Positions 62,364 to 64,000 of a DNA stretch of 64,000 bases are shown one piece after another. The notes beneath the pieces were generated by a model. That model saw only the letters and a list, made by a program, of their open reading frames with translations, was not told the DNA's origin and searched no databases. The stretch's first letter is position 1, and every line of letters begins with the position of its first letter. A program made the position numbers and the translations under genes. Source of the DNA: Couchioplanes caeruleus (GTDB taxonomy: Bacteria; Actinomycetota; Actinomycetes; Mycobacteriales; Micromonosporaceae); the NCBI RefSeq assembly GCF_023499255.1, contig NZ_CP092183.1, positions 999,501 through 1,063,500 of the forward strand. Direction: 5' to 3'.

Positions 62364-63112
62364 TGTGCCGCCACCTGGCCTATCTCGGCAGCCCGCGGCC
62401 GCTGTCCGCGGTGTTGTTCGAGCCGCCGCATGCGCTCGTGCGGCAGGCGTGGGCGCCGCGGGACATGCGCGGCGGTGGCACGATCAACGCCGACGGCTTC
62501 GGCGTGGCCTGGTACCCGCCGGGGCGCGCCGAGCCGGTCCGTTACCGCAGCGCCGCCCCCCTGTGGTCCGACGCCGCCCTTCCGGCGCTGGCGTCCGCCA
62601 CGGTCGCCGGCGCCGTACTGGCCGCCGTACGGTCCGCCACCGTCGGCATGCCGGTCACCGAGACGGCCGCCGCGCCCTTCGCGGAGGGACCCTGGCTGTT
62701 CAGCCACAACGGGGTCGTCCGCGGCTGGCCGGAATCGGTGACCAAGGTCGCCGGCCGGCTGCCGGTCCAGGACCTGATCACGCTCGACGCCCCGACCGAC
62801 GCCGCGCTGCTCTGGGCGCTGGTCCGGGACCGGCTGCGAGCCGGTACACCGGCGGCCGAGGCGGTCACCGAGGTGCTCGCCGAGGTCGACCTCGCGGCAC
62901 CCGGTTCCCGCCTCAACCTCCTGCTGACCGACGGGCGGCAGATCGTCGCCACCACGGCCGGCCACGCGCTGTCCGTGCGGGCGGCACCGGCCGCCGTGCT
63001 CGTCAGCTCCGAACCCCTCGACGACGACCCGGCCTGGCAGGCCGTACCGGAGCGCCACCTGCTGGTGGCGACCCCGTCCACCCTGACCATCACCCCGCTA
63101 GGGAGAGCCTGA
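62363..63112 (+). CDS. egtC: Ergothioneine biosynthesis amidohydrolase EgtC
   Basis: The 249-aa protein is a class II glutamine amidotransferase. It begins MCRHLAYLG, so that Cys2 becomes the N-terminal nucleophile after Met removal. NADGFGVAWYPPGRAEP follows near residue 42, and FSHNGVV near residue 113. EgtC removes glutamate from the sulfoxide made by EgtB. Its ATG shares one base with the egtB stop (TGATG). Confidence 0.96.
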   Translation: MCRHLAYLGSPRPLSAVLFEPPHALVRQAWAPRDMRGGGTINADGFGVAWYPPGRAEPVRYRSAAPLWSDAALPALASATVAGAVLAAVRSATVGMPVTETAAAPFAEGPWLFSHNGVVRGWPESVTKVAGRLPVQDLITLDAPTDAALLWALVRDRLRAGTPAAEAVTEVLAEVDLAAPGSRLNLLLTDGRQIVATTAGHALSVRAAPAAVLVSSEPLDDDPAWQAVPERHLLVATPSTLTITPLGRA

Positions 63113-63115
63113 TCC

Positions 63116-64000
63116 ATGTTGGACGTGCACCTCGACGAACAGGACATCGCCCGGCACCTGCGCGCGGACGTGGCCACCGGCCTGACCGCGCCGGCCAAGT
63201 GGCTGCCGCCGAAGTGGTTCTACGACGCCCGCGGCAGCGAGCTGTTCGAGGAGATCACCCGGCTGCCCGAGTACTACCCGACCCGTACCGAGCGGGCGAT
63301 CCTGGCCGGCCACGCCGCCGACGTCGCCGCGCTCACCGACGCCAAGACGCTGGTCGAGCTCGGCTCCGGCTCGTCGGAGAAGACCCGCCTGCTGCTCGAC
63401 GCGCTGCTGCGCCACGGCACGCTCGGCGCGTTCGCACCGCTCGACGTGTCCGAGGCGGCGCTGCGCGAGGCGGTCGCCGGGCTCACCGCCGACTACCCGG
63501 ACCTGGCCGTACGCGGCGTCGTCGGGGACATGACCCGCCACCTCCAGCACATCCCGGACGGCGACAACCGGGTGGTGGCCTTCCTCGGCGGCACGATCGG
63601 CAACCTCGTACCGGCGGAACGGGCGACGTTCCTGCGGGACCTGCGTGCGGTGCTCGGCGAGGGTGAATGGCTGCTGCTCGGCACCGACCTCGTCAAGGAC
63701 CCGGCGATCGTGGTGCCCGCGTACGACGACGCGGCGGGTGTGACGGCCGACTTCAACCGCAACGTGCTGCGCGTGATCAACTCGCGGCTGGGCGCGGACT
63801 TCGACGTGGACGCGTACGACCACGTGGCCCTCTGGGACGCGCGCAACGAGTGGATCGAGATGCGGCTGCGCGCCCGTACGGCCCAGCGGGTCACGATCCC
63901 GGAGCTCGGGCTCACCGTCGACTACGCCGAGGGCGAGGAGATGCGTACGGAGATCTCCGCGAAGTTCCGCCGCGAAGGGCTGGCGGCGGAACTGGCGGCG
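63116..64000 (+). CDS. egtD: Histidine N-alpha-methyltransferase EgtD (partial, C-terminus beyond window)
   Basis: The first 295 residues are visible and the frame is open to the right edge. FYDARGSELFEEITRLPEYY (residues 35-54) is the conserved histidine-binding region. The SAM-binding motif is TLVELGSGSSEKTRLLLDAL near residue 80, and VAFLGGTIGNL near residue 157 is also conserved. It methylates histidine three times to make hercynine, the first step of ergothioneine synthesis. GGGAGAG precedes the ATG by eight bases; the stop of egtC is 3 bases upstream. Confidence 0.96.
   Translation, partial: MLDVHLDEQDIARHLRADVATGLTAPAKWLPPKWFYDARGSELFEEITRLPEYYPTRTERAILAGHAADVAALTDAKTLVELGSGSSEKTRLLLDALLRHGTLGAFAPLDVSEAALREAVAGLTADYPDLAVRGVVGDMTRHLQHIPDGDNRVVAFLGGTIGNLVPAERATFLRDLRAVLGEGEWLLLGTDLVKDPAIVVPAYDDAAGVTADFNRNVLRVINSRLGADFDVDAYDHVALWDARNEWIEMRLRARTAQRVTIPELGLTVDYAEGEEMRTEISAKFRREGLAAELAA

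Overview
The window is high-GC, gene-dense DNA from an actinomycete, most likely a Micromonosporaceae member (Actinoplanes/Micromonospora type). This placement rests on gene content and sequence style, not on a marker gene: ergothioneine genes egtABCD, GTP-dependent PEP carboxykinase, class II fructose-1,6-bisphosphatase, a short cis-prenyl diphosphate synthase, a PIN-PhoH protein, DUF397, ricin-lectin secreted enzymes, frequent GTG starts and many apparently leaderless genes. I see no rRNA, tRNA, CRISPR array, intact IS element or phage.

Layout. 1-12 kb: partial GtrA protein, an ECF-type sigma factor with a C-terminal zinc-finger-like motif, pckG, an isoprenoid operon (membrane protein, geranylgeranyl-reductase-family oxidoreductase, cis-prenyl synthase), a decayed EamA/LysR pair, otsB, PIN-PhoH, a secreted lytic-transglycosylase-like protein behind a CRP/GlxR-type site, a secreted trypsin and a rhomboid protease. 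12-19.6 kb: conserved core genes (YdcZ-type transporter, glpX, DUF4245, xseA/xseB, ispH, rmuC). 19.7-21.4 kb: a lower-GC AlbA_2/Schlafen-like gene that looks acquired. 21.4-25.5 kb: valS operon. 25.5-27.1 kb: a lower-GC scar of an RHS polymorphic-toxin locus, with a broken RHS gene, a toxin-tail frame, an immunity-like gene, and a second immunity-like domain fused in frame to a maleylpyruvate-isomerase-family protein. 27.8-30.7 kb: ogt and ada-alkA alkylation repair, a GNAT enzyme and a small membrane protein. 31.1-33.4 kb: a translationally coupled pair, an XRE-HTH sensor-like protein and a GT-A-like glycosyltransferase, which is the best candidate for an undescribed system. 33.4-42.5 kb: ychF, truncated Uma2, DUF1905, MFS exporter, DUF6082, DUF397, a large secreted protein, a PAP2-like protein, ArsR-SRPBCC, and MarR with a flavin reductase. 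42.5-51 kb: surface and secreted proteins (lamin-tail, G5) flanking a methyltransferase/nucleotidyltransferase/S51 peptidase operon, then ThuA and sugar-dehydrogenase enzymes that share a nearly identical ricin-lectin module. 51-64 kb: small genes, a Nudix hydrolase, a TetR-centred alcohol/aldehyde/acyl-CoA cluster, a membrane-anchored trypsin, and the ergothioneine operon running off the right edge.

How the parts work together. The TetR cluster can be read as one route: alcohol dehydrogenase, aldehyde dehydrogenase, acyl-CoA ligase, acyl-CoA dehydrogenase, with an inverted repeat between the divergent promoters. egtA, egtB, egtC and egtD encode the classical route from histidine and glutamylcysteine toward ergothioneine. 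Ogt and Ada-AlkA form an overlapping alkylation-damage operon. At least eleven genes have a TAnnnT hexamer 6-8 nt before the start codon, so leaderless transcription appears common. All functions are inferred by reading the sequence; no database search was run.
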